Below are positions 7,418-14,938 of a stretch of 64,000 bases of DNA, one piece after another. Origin of the DNA: Polynucleobacter sp. HIN11 (lineage in GTDB: Bacteria; Pseudomonadota; Gammaproteobacteria; Burkholderiales; Burkholderiaceae). How positions within the stretch are numbered: position 1 is the first letter of the stretch; each line of letters opens with the position of its first letter. The notes beneath the pieces were generated by a model. That model did no database searches. It saw only the letters and a list, made by a program, of their open reading frames with translations, and had not been told where the DNA came from. Made by a program: the position numbers and the translations under genes. The DNA lies in contig NZ_AP028142.1 of assembly GCF_030297675.1 (NCBI RefSeq), positions 744,001 through 808,000 on the forward strand. Reading direction: 5' to 3'.

Positions 7418-8110
7418 ATGAGCACATCATTTGTTATTCCAGCCCCAGTTACTCCATCTTTGCCCGTTGTGGGTGATAGCAAGCGCTTTCCCGTCAATCG
7501 CATCTATTGCGTTGGGCGCAATTACGCTGATCACGCCCGTGAGATGGGTCATGACCCCGACCGCGAGCCACCATTCTTTTTCATGAAGCCCGCGACCGCG
7601 GTTGTGACCGATGGTCATGACATGGCTTATCCGGCTTTATCCAACGATGTTCACCACGAGTTAGAAATGGTTGTCGCTTTGGGTAAAGGTGGAGCGAATA
7701 TTCCTGTAGACCAAGCCTTAGATCATGTGTGGGGCTATGGTTTGGGACTCGACATGACCCGTCGTGATTTGCAAGGCGAAGCCAAAAAAATGGGTCGTCC
7801 TTGGGATACTGGTAAAGCCTTTGATCAGTCCGCACCATGCTCGGCCTTAGTGCCTGTAAGTCAATGCGGACATTTATCCAAGGGTCGTATTTACCTGACG
7901 GTGAACGGTCAAGTGAAGCAAGACGGTGATCTTGCGATGATGATTTGGAATGTACCGGAGACGATTGCCTACTTGTCCACGCTCTTTACCCTAATGCCAG
8001 GCGATTTAATCTTCTCAGGAACCCCTGCAGGAGTCGCTGCGGTCCAACGCGGTGATGTATTGGAAGGCCATGTAGATGGCTTACCGACTCTCCAAACCAA
8101 AATTGTGTAA
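7418..8110 (+). CDS. Fumarylacetoacetate hydrolase family protein
   Basis: A 230-residue FAH-fold enzyme. It has the conserved start IYCVGRNYADHAREMG, the metal-binding Glu pair in HHELEMVVALG, and the loop KAFDQSAPCSALVP, then FSGTPAGVAAVQRGD near the end. Small FAH proteins of this type hydrolyse acylpyruvates such as fumarylpyruvate or maleylpyruvate, or decarboxylate oxaloacetate. No gentisate or homogentisate genes adjoin it, so the physiological substrate is open. It is likely co-transcribed with the cupin gene. Confidence 0.88.
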   Translation: MSTSFVIPAPVTPSLPVVGDSKRFPVNRIYCVGRNYADHAREMGHDPDREPPFFFMKPATAVVTDGHDMAYPALSNDVHHELEMVVALGKGGANIPVDQALDHVWGYGLGLDMTRRDLQGEAKKMGRPWDTGKAFDQSAPCSALVPVSQCGHLSKGRIYLTVNGQVKQDGDLAMMIWNVPETIAYLSTLFTLMPGDLIFSGTPAGVAAVQRGDVLEGHVDGLPTLQTKIV

Positions 8111-8114
8111 GGCT

Positions 8115-8498
8115 TTAGAGCTCAGACTGGTTCTCGAGCGCAAATAATTTGAGGGTATCAAAATCCACATGGTCAAGTGCATTGATGTGGGTACTCTCTA
8201 GTTTAAGGAGTGGTGCACAGCCATTCGCTAGAGCCTCTTGCCAGCGAGTAATGCACAAACACCATTGATCGCCCGCTTTAAGCCCCGGAAAGTTCCACTC
8301 TGGTCTCGGGGTAATCAGATCATTGCCCCGCTGATGACTAAACTCCAGAAATTCATCGCTCATGATTGCACATACCAAATGCAAGCCAACATCCTCGTCA
8401 TTGGTCTTGCAGCAACCATCCCGAAAGAAGCCAGTGAGCGGATCAAACGAGCAGGGTACGAGTGGCTCACCAAAGACATTACGCACAATCTCAGGCAT
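8115..8498 (-). CDS. DUF2237 family protein
   Basis: A 127-residue soluble protein that I recognise as DUF2237. Characteristic pieces are NVFGEPLVPCSFDPLTGFFRDGCC, HLVCAIMSDEFLEFSHQRGNDL and PGLKAGDQWCLCITRWQEA. The many conserved Cys residues (positions about 16, 29, 30, 43 and two near 80) suggest metal binding or redox chemistry, but the family has no assigned activity. It lies nine bases downstream of the enoyl-CoA hydratase gene on the same strand, so it probably shares that transcript. Confidence 0.8.
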   Translation of the reverse strand: MPEIVRNVFGEPLVPCSFDPLTGFFRDGCCKTNDEDVGLHLVCAIMSDEFLEFSHQRGNDLITPRPEWNFPGLKAGDQWCLCITRWQEALANGCAPLLKLESTHINALDHVDFDTLKLFALENQSEL

Positions 8499-8507
8499 TT
8501 GTTCTCC

Positions 8508-9293
8508 TTACTTCCCTTGCCAATTGGGAGGGCGACCACTTAAAAATGCCGTTACACCCTCTTTAAAGTCTGCGCTGCCGTACACCTCGGTAATTAAATC
8601 ATCGCAATTCGGTAATGAATGTCCGATCACGCGCGCCATGATGAGTTTGGATGCCTTTTGAGTAATTGGTGCTAGAGCAGCTAATTGCTTTGCAAGATCC
8701 ATACTCATCCGCTCAAGATCCTCTGATTCACCAGTTTGGTAGATAAATCCCTGTGTCAAAAGCTCTTGCGCCGAGATTAACTCAGCAAGTAAGAGCATGC
8801 GTTTTGTGATTGCAACCCCAAGATGGGCCGTTAACCAGGCGATATTGCTCGGCGAGAGGGTATTGCCAAGTGTGCGTGCAATTGGTACTCCAAATTTTGC
8901 AGTTGGAGTCGCTATCCGAAAATCACACAAAGCCGCAATTGCTAAGCCACCACCAACTGCGAGTCCATCAATAACTGCAATCGTTGGTATGGGTAGTTGT
9001 TGAAGAGGCCCCAAATAGTGATCAATCATGCGCTCATACTGAACCCCATCGGCACCACCTTGAAAGGATTGAAACTGGGCAATATCACTACCCGAGACAA
9101 AGGATTTACCACCAATTCCTCGCAAAATAGCGACTCGCACAGAAGGATTTTGTGCAAGCTCTAAACAAATCGTGCGCAATTGCTCATACATCGCCTGCGT
9201 CATCGCATTACGCGCTTGGGGATGATCAAAAAAGAGATGTGCGATCGAGTCCTTAATCTCGCAATACACCCGAGCATTGATTGCATCACTCAT
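8508..9293 (-). CDS. Enoyl-CoA hydratase/isomerase family protein
   Basis: A 261-residue crotonase-fold protein. The oxyanion-hole segments are visible as GKSFVSGSDIAQFQ and IDGLAVGGGLAIAALCDFRIA. The first catalytic Glu of classical hydratases is not obvious at its usual place (VPIARTLGNTLSP), so an isomerase or hydrolase role is possible. It overlaps the CoA-transferase gene by four bases (ATGA) and follows it in the same operon. The pair probably handles a carboxylic acid activated by CoA transfer; the substrate is unknown. Confidence 0.85.
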   Translation of the reverse strand: MSDAINARVYCEIKDSIAHLFFDHPQARNAMTQAMYEQLRTICLELAQNPSVRVAILRGIGGKSFVSGSDIAQFQSFQGGADGVQYERMIDHYLGPLQQLPIPTIAVIDGLAVGGGLAIAALCDFRIATPTAKFGVPIARTLGNTLSPSNIAWLTAHLGVAITKRMLLLAELISAQELLTQGFIYQTGESEDLERMSMDLAKQLAALAPITQKASKLIMARVIGHSLPNCDDLITEVYGSADFKEGVTAFLSGRPPNWQGK

Positions 9294-10516
9294 GCAGCAA
9301 ATGCACCCTGTGCGCGTAGTGATTCAATTTGATCCGAGGTAAATCCAGCCTGCTCTAAAACCTCTTGGGTATGCTCGCCCAATAGGGGAGGATGACGACG
9401 AATTTGCTGCGGGGTGCCTTGCATCTTGACCGCAAAGCCGATGTTAGGAACTTTGCCCTCCAGCGGATGATCAATCTCAATCTTCATTTGGCGATGCTTA
9501 CCATGCTCGCTCTCAAAAGCCTGCGGATAATCTAAGATTGGCCCAGCCGGAATTCCCTCAGCCAACATCAGATCAATCCACTCACTTGCATCTTTATTAG
9601 CAAAGGATTTTTCAAGTTCAGTGATTAGTGCTTGGCGATGACCGAGTCGACCAGCAATCGTTTGGTAATCAGGGTTCTGTAACAGATCTGGGCGCATCAA
9701 GATGTCACAGAGTTTTTGCCAAAGCTTGTTATTCGTGGCACCCATCACGAAGTAACCATCTTTTGCTTTCACAGCTTGATAAGGCGCAGTCATACGGTTG
9801 GCCGTACCCAGTGCAATAGGAGGTTGACCGGTGCCCCAGTACTCGGAGGTATCCCAAATCGAGAACGCCAGTGCTGAATCAAATAAGGATGCATCAATGT
9901 ATTGACCCTGGCCCGTGCTCTTGGCTCCAATATACGCTGACAGAGCCGCATAGACCGCAAAGAGTGCGCAGCCAATATCAGCAACGGGAACACCGGCTTT
10001 GACGGGTTTGCCATCGCCATGGCCGGTCACACTCATTACTCCGGACATCGCTTGAGCCATTAAATCAAAACCAGGACGCTCTGCCCATGGACCACTTTGG
10101 CCAAAACCCGAGATGCTGACGTATACCAGTGCGGGATTGATGTTGCGCATTGCCTCGTAACCAACACCCAGTCGTTTCATGACCCCCGGGCGATAGTTCT
10201 CCACCAAAATATCAGCGTCCTTGGCCAACTCAAACAAAATCTCTTTGCCAGCATCGGACTTCAGATTAATCGCAATGCTACGTTTATTGCGATTCATGTT
10301 CAAAAAGCCCATGCTATCGGGGCCTTTCATCTTAAAACCCATGGCACCACGGGTTTGGTCACCTGAGCCTGGTGGCTCGACCTTGATGACATCGGCGCCC
10401 ATATCGGCGAGCAACATACAGCAGTAGGGGCCCGCCATGACTTGACTCACATCAAGAACCTTAACACCGGCGAGGGGTAGAGGACGATTAGTTTGGGATG
10501 TAGAGGAATTCATCAT
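9290..10516 (-). CDS. Family III CoA-transferase (CaiB/BaiF type)
   Basis: A 408-residue protein matching formyl-CoA transferase/CaiB relatives throughout: GVKVLDVSQVMAGPYCCMLLADMGADVIKVEPPGSGDQTRG at the start, and the motif RPGFDLMAQAMSGVMSVTG around residue 145-163 with the conserved catalytic Asp. Such enzymes move CoA between organic acids in the cytosol. It is the first gene of a three-gene minus-strand set with the enoyl-CoA hydratase and DUF2237 genes, and is divergent from the DUF5993-DsbB pair. Confidence 0.9.
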   Translation of the reverse strand: MMNSSTSQTNRPLPLAGVKVLDVSQVMAGPYCCMLLADMGADVIKVEPPGSGDQTRGAMGFKMKGPDSMGFLNMNRNKRSIAINLKSDAGKEILFELAKDADILVENYRPGVMKRLGVGYEAMRNINPALVYVSISGFGQSGPWAERPGFDLMAQAMSGVMSVTGHGDGKPVKAGVPVADIGCALFAVYAALSAYIGAKSTGQGQYIDASLFDSALAFSIWDTSEYWGTGQPPIALGTANRMTAPYQAVKAKDGYFVMGATNNKLWQKLCDILMRPDLLQNPDYQTIAGRLGHRQALITELEKSFANKDASEWIDLMLAEGIPAGPILDYPQAFESEHGKHRQMKIEIDHPLEGKVPNIGFAVKMQGTPQQIRRHPPLLGEHTQEVLEQAGFTSDQIESLRAQGAFAA

Positions 10517-10570
10517 GGCATTCTAAACACAAAACCATTTTTTGTTTGTGCACATCCGTCTATTAAAATT

Positions 10571-10735
10571 ATGAGTATGTATATGTTTTTACCTTTTGTG
10601 ATTGCATTACTAGCCGCCATCTTCATTTGGTTTGAGAAGCGCGTACTTGGATTGCTGTTTGCATTCGCTAGCGCTGTGATCACGGTCGCATGGTTCTTGC
10701 ATCATGCCTCCGACAAACTCAATATTAGCCTATGA
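10571..10735 (+). CDS. DUF5993 small membrane protein
   Basis: A 54-residue protein with two hydrophobic segments (about residues 4-16 and 21-38) joined by a short basic turn (WFEKR), ending HHASDKLNISL. I recognise this as the DUF5993 pattern, which typically sits directly before a DsbB-like gene, as it does here with a four-base ATGA overlap. In-frame ATGs at 10571, 10577 and 10583 are all possible; none has a clear ribosome binding site. It may stabilise or assist the DsbB-like protein; this is inferred from coupling only. Confidence 0.75.
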   Translation: MSMYMFLPFVIALLAAIFIWFEKRVLGLLFAFASAVITVAWFLHHASDKLNISL

Positions 10736-11295
10736 GTAAGCTAACCTTACCATCGCTTAGTGGCCTGGGGAACATTGTTCTCTTAGGGGTCATTAATTTG
10801 GTACTTACTCTGGCATTTTTGGATCAATTCATCAATCATGATCTGCCATGCCCACTATGCATTCTGCAGCGCATGGGCTTTATCTTAATTGGACTGATGT
10901 TCTTGCTCAATATCCGTTCAGGTGCGCAGCCTGCGCATTACGGATTTGCCATTCTGTTTGCGATCTTGGGGTTGTCAGTCTCCCTGCGCCAAATACTTCT
11001 GCATGTTGCCCCTGATGATCTGGGTTATGGCGACACCTTCTTTCGTCTGCATTTTTACACCTGGGCCTTTGTTGGATTTGTCTCCTTGATGATTAGTATT
11101 GCAATTCTGTTAATCATTCCGGATCGTGGCACCCGCAGCCGCCATTGGTTTGCGCAGTTTATCTGTTTGTGGTTCATCCTTTTATTAGTGGGTAATGTAA
11201 TCTCGACCTTATCCATTTGCGGTTTAGGTGCTTGCGCAGACAACCCATTGCACTATGACGGTATTACGCAGCTGCGCCAGTGGCTCACGAAGTAA
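10732..11295 (+). CDS. DsbB-family disulfide bond formation protein
   Basis: A 187-residue inner-membrane protein with about five hydrophobic segments. It has the DsbB quinone-side motif CPLCILQRMGF (Cys40, Cys43). DsbB normally reoxidises DsbA with electrons passing to quinone and needs a second periplasmic Cys pair in its long loop. Here that loop (about residues 92-112) has no Cys; instead Cys163 and Cys168 lie after the last membrane segment. It is therefore a variant DsbB paired with DUF5993. No dsbA gene is adjacent. Confidence 0.85.
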   Translation: MSKLTLPSLSGLGNIVLLGVINLVLTLAFLDQFINHDLPCPLCILQRMGFILIGLMFLLNIRSGAQPAHYGFAILFAILGLSVSLRQILLHVAPDDLGYGDTFFRLHFYTWAFVGFVSLMISIAILLIIPDRGTRSRHWFAQFICLWFILLLVGNVISTLSICGLGACADNPLHYDGITQLRQWLTK

Positions 11296-11301
11296 GTTGC
11301 T

Positions 11302-12267
11302 TTGAAACGACTCTTTATCATCGGCGCACTTGTATTTGGGCTATGTTCTGCAGCGCAGGCGGAACGCATCTGGCCACGCGATACCATTCGTATCGTGGTG
11401 AGTTTTCCTCCAGGCGGTGCACCCGATACCTTGGCACGCGTTCTGGCAGAGGATTGGCAAAAAACCTTGAACGTAGCAATCGTTGTCGAAAACCGTCCTG
11501 GACACGGCGGTAATATTGGAGCCGATCAGGTAGCTAAGAGTGCGCCCGACGGCTATACCTTGCTCATTGGTACCGTAGGGATTCATGCGATTAATGGCGC
11601 CCTTTATGAAAAACTCTCTTACGATCCCGTTGCTGATTTCACCCCAATTACTTTCTTGGCAAGCACCCCAAACGTACTAATTGTGAGTAAGCAACTTGGC
11701 GTGCAGTCACTCAAGGACCTAATTGCTCTAGCCAAAGCAAAACCGAATGAACTGACGTTTGGATCATCGGGAACGGGTACATCGATTCATATGTCAGGAG
11801 AGCTCTTTAAAGAGATGGCGGGCGTGCAGATTCGGCACATTCCATATAAGGGCAGAGCGCAATCCCTGCCCGACCTTGTAAGCGGCCGAATCTCCATGCT
11901 CTTTGATAATTTAGCGTCTGCATTACCCTTAATTAAAGCCAATGAAGTGGTTGCGCTGGGAGTCACCACAATTAAGCGTTCCCCATCAGCCCCAGAGATC
12001 CCAACCCTCGCCGAGCAAGGACTCAAAGGGTTTGAAGCGATATCCTGGTTCTCTCTGATGGGCCCAGCCAAGTTGCCTCGCGATATTCAGATGCGGTTGA
12101 ATCAATTGACCCAGCAAACCCTATCGAAGCCAGAGGTCAGAGCCAAGCTGATGAACGGTGGACTCGAGCCTAATCCTGGCAGCCCCGAGGATTTAGCCCG
12201 TTATATCCAACTCGAATCCAATAAATGGCGCAAAATTGTCCAGCAATCTGGAGCAAAGGCAGAATGA
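11302..12267 (+). CDS. Tripartite tricarboxylate transporter substrate-binding protein (Bug/TctC family)
   Basis: A 321-residue periplasmic solute receptor. A signal peptide (residues 1-20, ending AQA) is followed by the family opening WPRDTIRIVVSFPPGGAPDTLAR and the ligand-loop pattern ENRPGHGGNIGADQVAKSAPDGYTLL. Bug proteins bind carboxylates and are often orphaned from a transporter, as here, where no TctA/TctB genes are near. The start must be TTG at 11302 to keep the complete signal peptide. It lies six bases after dsbB. The ligand is unknown. Confidence 0.9.
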   Translation: MKRLFIIGALVFGLCSAAQAERIWPRDTIRIVVSFPPGGAPDTLARVLAEDWQKTLNVAIVVENRPGHGGNIGADQVAKSAPDGYTLLIGTVGIHAINGALYEKLSYDPVADFTPITFLASTPNVLIVSKQLGVQSLKDLIALAKAKPNELTFGSSGTGTSIHMSGELFKEMAGVQIRHIPYKGRAQSLPDLVSGRISMLFDNLASALPLIKANEVVALGVTTIKRSPSAPEIPTLAEQGLKGFEAISWFSLMGPAKLPRDIQMRLNQLTQQTLSKPEVRAKLMNGGLEPNPGSPEDLARYIQLESNKWRKIVQQSGAKAE

Positions 12268-12326
12268 TGTCTGCCAAACCCACTCCAGAAGCGTTAAATA
12301 CATAGAAAGATCAACCGGAGCACTCC

Positions 12327-12791
12327 ATGCGACTTCAGGCCTTCAAAACAATTGTTATTAGCAGTATTGGTATCGCAGTACTCACTGCTTGTGTATCCGC
12401 ACCCACTGGTCCCACGATCACCATCATGCCGCGCGAAGGAAAATCCTTTGAAGAATTTAAAAAGGATGATGAGGAGTGCAGAGCCTTCGCATCTCAGTCC
12501 GTCAAAGAAGGCAATACCGCAGCCCTAAAGGAGGGGGCCATTAGTGCGGCCACGGGTGCCGCCATTGGTGCTGCAGCCGGAGCCCTGTACCAAGGCGGAA
12601 GCAGTACGAATGTTGGAACTGGTGCAGCCATTGGTATGGTTGGTGGCGCTGCAGTCGGGGCCATGGGCGCTGCCAGTAAAGAATCGCAGGCCCAAACCCA
12701 ATACAACACCGCGTACCAACAGTGCATGTATACCAAGGGCAATCAAGTACCCGGTTTTAAACCGATTGGTGAGTTTAAAAAGATTCAGTAG
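12327..12791 (+). CDS. Glycine-zipper lipoprotein
   Basis: A 154-residue protein with a lipoprotein-type leader ending LTAC (Cys22), a short charged region (FEEFKKDDEECRAFASQ) and a strongly Gly/Ala-rich zipper at about residues 72-116. Its layout matches the lipoprotein at 26-409, including a DxxEC segment between the lipobox and the zipper, so the pair look like paralogues. These proteins are usually anchored in the outer membrane; the role is unknown. GGAG precedes the ATG. Confidence 0.8.
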   Translation: MRLQAFKTIVISSIGIAVLTACVSAPTGPTITIMPREGKSFEEFKKDDEECRAFASQSVKEGNTAALKEGAISAATGAAIGAAAGALYQGGSSTNVGTGAAIGMVGGAAVGAMGAASKESQAQTQYNTAYQQCMYTKGNQVPGFKPIGEFKKIQ

Positions 12792-12803
12792 TAATAAGAT
12801 TGC

Positions 12804-13019
12804 TCAACTAAGAATCTGGACAATGCGCTCGCTTCCATCTTGATAAAGAAAGCGCAACTCATATTGACCCACTATCTCGGCACTCTTTAACTCTTTACTA
12901 CCCCAACTCAACGAAAGCTCTAAGCCCAGTTCCTTATCTTCAACAATGACTAATTTGCTTTGATGATCGATCGCTTTAATCGAAAAGTGTTCGGAGAGAG
13001 GAAATAATTTATCAAGCAT
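12804..13019 (-). CDS. Small hypothetical protein
   Basis: A 71-residue ORF of unknown family, without signal peptide or membrane segment. Composition is normal for a folded protein (alternating hydrophobic strands such as SKLVIVEDKELGLELSLSWG and QYELRFLYQDGSERIVQIL), which suggests a small beta-sheet protein. It converges with the glycine-zipper gene and is divergent from the winged-helix regulator. No ribosome binding site is visible before the ATG; the start overlaps a TATAAATTTATA palindrome. Confidence 0.5.
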   Translation of the reverse strand: MLDKLFPLSEHFSIKAIDHQSKLVIVEDKELGLELSLSWGSKELKSAEIVGQYELRFLYQDGSERIVQILS

Positions 13020-13051
13020 ATAAATTTATAAAACTCATAAGTTTATAGAAA
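13019..13051. promoter_or_regulatory. AT-rich inverted repeats upstream of the winged-helix regulator
   Basis: A perfect 12-base palindrome TATAAATTTATA (13019-13030) is followed by an imperfect repeat in which TATAAAACT is mirrored by AGTTTATA (ending at 13048). They lie between a small hypothetical gene and the regulator gene at 13207, so they could be an operator; no binding data can be inferred. Confidence 0.35.
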
Positions 13052-13086
13052 ATATATACATATTGGTGAATACGGATTTTCACCTC

Positions 13087-13116
13087 TTGACAACTAATCT
13101 CGGGGGGGGGTGGAAT
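13087..13116 (+). promoter_or_regulatory. Candidate promoter with a G9 tract in its spacer
   Basis: A perfect TTGACA (13087-13092) is followed by a run of nine G (13102-13110) and then TGGAAT (13111-13116), a four-of-six match to a -10 element at 18-base spacing. An alternative -10, GAATCT, lies at 20-base spacing. The G run therefore sits inside the spacer, where a change in its length would change promoter geometry. The regulated gene would be the winged-helix regulator starting at 13207. Confidence 0.4.
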
Positions 13117-13206
13117 CTATCTAGTAATTAGACCAAAAGCGATTAAACTTACCTTGGGAAATAAAGAAAGTCTTCCATTACAACGATTACTTGTGGGGAC
13201 AAGAAT

Positions 13207-13536
13207 ATGGACGTCTTAGCCAATTACTTTGAGTTCGCAAGTAGTCGGGACAAAATACATGCCAAGTACAAGGTCACTCACCGCGAGTGCATTATCTTGC
13301 GCATGATCACCAGCGCCTTTCATGAAGGGCATAAGCTCACTGTGTCGGATGTGATTCAAATGAAGTCGATTGCTTCACCAGCAACATCGCATGCCGCCCT
13401 CAAATCTCTAATTGAAAAGAAACTAATTGAGAACAAATCCTGCACCAAGGATGCGCGCGTGAAGAAATTAGTTCCAACTGAGAAAGCCCTCAAACTCTAT
13501 AAAGAGCTGGGCATGCTATTGGTCAAAACAAAATAA
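13207..13536 (+). CDS. Small MarR-like winged-helix transcriptional regulator
   Basis: A 109-residue protein with a helix-turn-helix of the MarR type. The segment VSDVIQMKSIASPATSHAALKSLIEKKLIENKSCTKDARVKKLVPTEKA has the recognition helix, the 'LxxKKLI' turn and a wing with the D.R.K..PT pattern. Family members bind palindromic operators as dimers, but this one is short and lacks long dimerisation helices. GGGG precedes the ATG by several bases. It converges with the MATE exporter gene at three-base spacing. AT-rich inverted repeats and a G-run lie upstream, which makes autoregulation plausible. Confidence 0.75.
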   Translation: MDVLANYFEFASSRDKIHAKYKVTHRECIILRMITSAFHEGHKLTVSDVIQMKSIASPATSHAALKSLIEKKLIENKSCTKDARVKKLVPTEKALKLYKELGMLLVKTK

Positions 13537-13538
13537 GC

Positions 13539-14930
13539 TTAGACCGTCACCGGCGGGTTGGTCTTTTTATAATACGCCGCAGTCTTTCTAAAAATCAATA
13601 GTAGTAGTGCCGCCGCAATCGCTAGGCTCACGCTGTTGGCAATCCAAAATCCATTGACCCCCTGCAAAATCTGGGGTGTATTGCCCAGCACATTGAAGCC
13701 CAATAGGTAGCCGCCTCCAAGGCCCACGCACCACAGTGATCCTGCATAAACCAACATGGGCAAAAACGAGATGCGATACGCGCGCAAGATAAATGCCGCA
13801 ACCACTTGTACCGAGTCAACTAATTGATAGAAGCAAATAAATAAGAAGAGCGGCGCAGCTAATAATTTGACATCCGGTGTCGGGTCATAGAGATCAAGTA
13901 ACTGGAACCGAAATACCCATACAAACAATCCAATCACAATGCATAGGCTACTGGTGAAGATCACCGACGACCAACCAATCTCCTCGGCGCGTTGCTGACG
14001 ACCTGCGCCAATGGACTGCGAGACCAGGGTCATGGTTGCAATTGACAGTGCTAGTGGCACCATATAAATGACCGTACCGAGATTAGCAACGATTTGATGA
14101 CCTGCAAGCGTGGTGGTGCCAAAGCGCGCAATGAACAAGGACATAAAGGTAAACGAGGTCACCTCAATAAAGTAACTTAGACCAATTGGCGCACCTAAGC
14201 GTAAAAGCGTCCAGATCCGATGCCAATCGGGCCAACTAAATTGCGCAAAGAGATGAAACGGCTTATAAAACCGACCCGAGAGCACAATAATGAGGGTCGC
14301 AAAAAACCACAGCCAGTTAATGATCACCGTAGCAACTGCGCAACCGGGGCCACCCATCGCAGCAACACCAAAGCCACCATAAATAAACAAGGCATTGAGC
14401 GGAAACTTGAGACCCAAGCCCACCAATTGCACAATCGTAATAATCCCTGGCCTAGAAACTGCATTATGAAAGGACATCAAAACCCGCATGCCCATGCTGG
14501 CTGGTAAACCAAGGGCCAAGATCTCTAGGTAGAGGCGTGCTTTACTCTCGAGATCCTGCTCAACCTGTGAGATCCCAAGTAAAAGATCGGCATTCAAAAG
14601 GATTAATGTGCCGACCACGGTTAAGCCTACAGCAAGCCAACCCGCTTGACGAACCTCTTCACCAATCTCACCAAACCGTTTTGCACCAAATAATTGCCCC
14701 GCAATTGGGGTTAGGGCGGCAATCACCCCTGTGAGTCCAACATAAATACTGATGTAGATCGCTGAGGCCATGGCCAGAGCTGCAAGATCCTCAGAGGAGT
14801 AGCGCGCCGTCATGGCGGTGTCTAACACACCAAAGGCAATCACCGCTAACTGGCCCACCAATAGTGGACCGGCTAATTTCAGGAGTTCAGGAACATCGTC
14901 TCGTAAGCGCGAGACCCGAAAAAATGTCAT
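13539..14930 (-). CDS. MATE family efflux transporter (NorM-like)
   Basis: A 463-residue inner-membrane protein with about twelve hydrophobic segments arranged as two similar halves, the MATE architecture. The family opening is seen in LAGPLLVGQLAVIAFGVLDTAMTARYSSEDLAALAMASAIY, and the second half begins near GAPIGLSYFIEVTSF. MATE proteins export cationic drugs or metabolites using a sodium or proton gradient. The substrate is not predictable. It follows the ArnT-like gene on the minus strand after eight bases, so the two are probably co-transcribed. Confidence 0.92.
   Translation of the reverse strand: MTFFRVSRLRDDVPELLKLAGPLLVGQLAVIAFGVLDTAMTARYSSEDLAALAMASAIYISIYVGLTGVIAALTPIAGQLFGAKRFGEIGEEVRQAGWLAVGLTVVGTLILLNADLLLGISQVEQDLESKARLYLEILALGLPASMGMRVLMSFHNAVSRPGIITIVQLVGLGLKFPLNALFIYGGFGVAAMGGPGCAVATVIINWLWFFATLIIVLSGRFYKPFHLFAQFSWPDWHRIWTLLRLGAPIGLSYFIEVTSFTFMSLFIARFGTTTLAGHQIVANLGTVIYMVPLALSIATMTLVSQSIGAGRQQRAEEIGWSSVIFTSSLCIVIGLFVWVFRFQLLDLYDPTPDVKLLAAPLFLFICFYQLVDSVQVVAAFILRAYRISFLPMLVYAGSLWCVGLGGGYLLGFNVLGNTPQILQGVNGFWIANSVSLAIAAALLLLIFRKTAAYYKKTNPPVTV
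13541..13568 (+). terminator. Intrinsic terminator after the winged-helix regulator
   Basis: AGACC (13541-13545) pairs with GGTCT (13560-13564), with an inner ACC/GGT pairing, and T residues run through 13564-13568. It overlaps the last codons of the convergent MATE gene. Confidence 0.5.
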
Positions 14931-14938
14931 GCGTGGTC

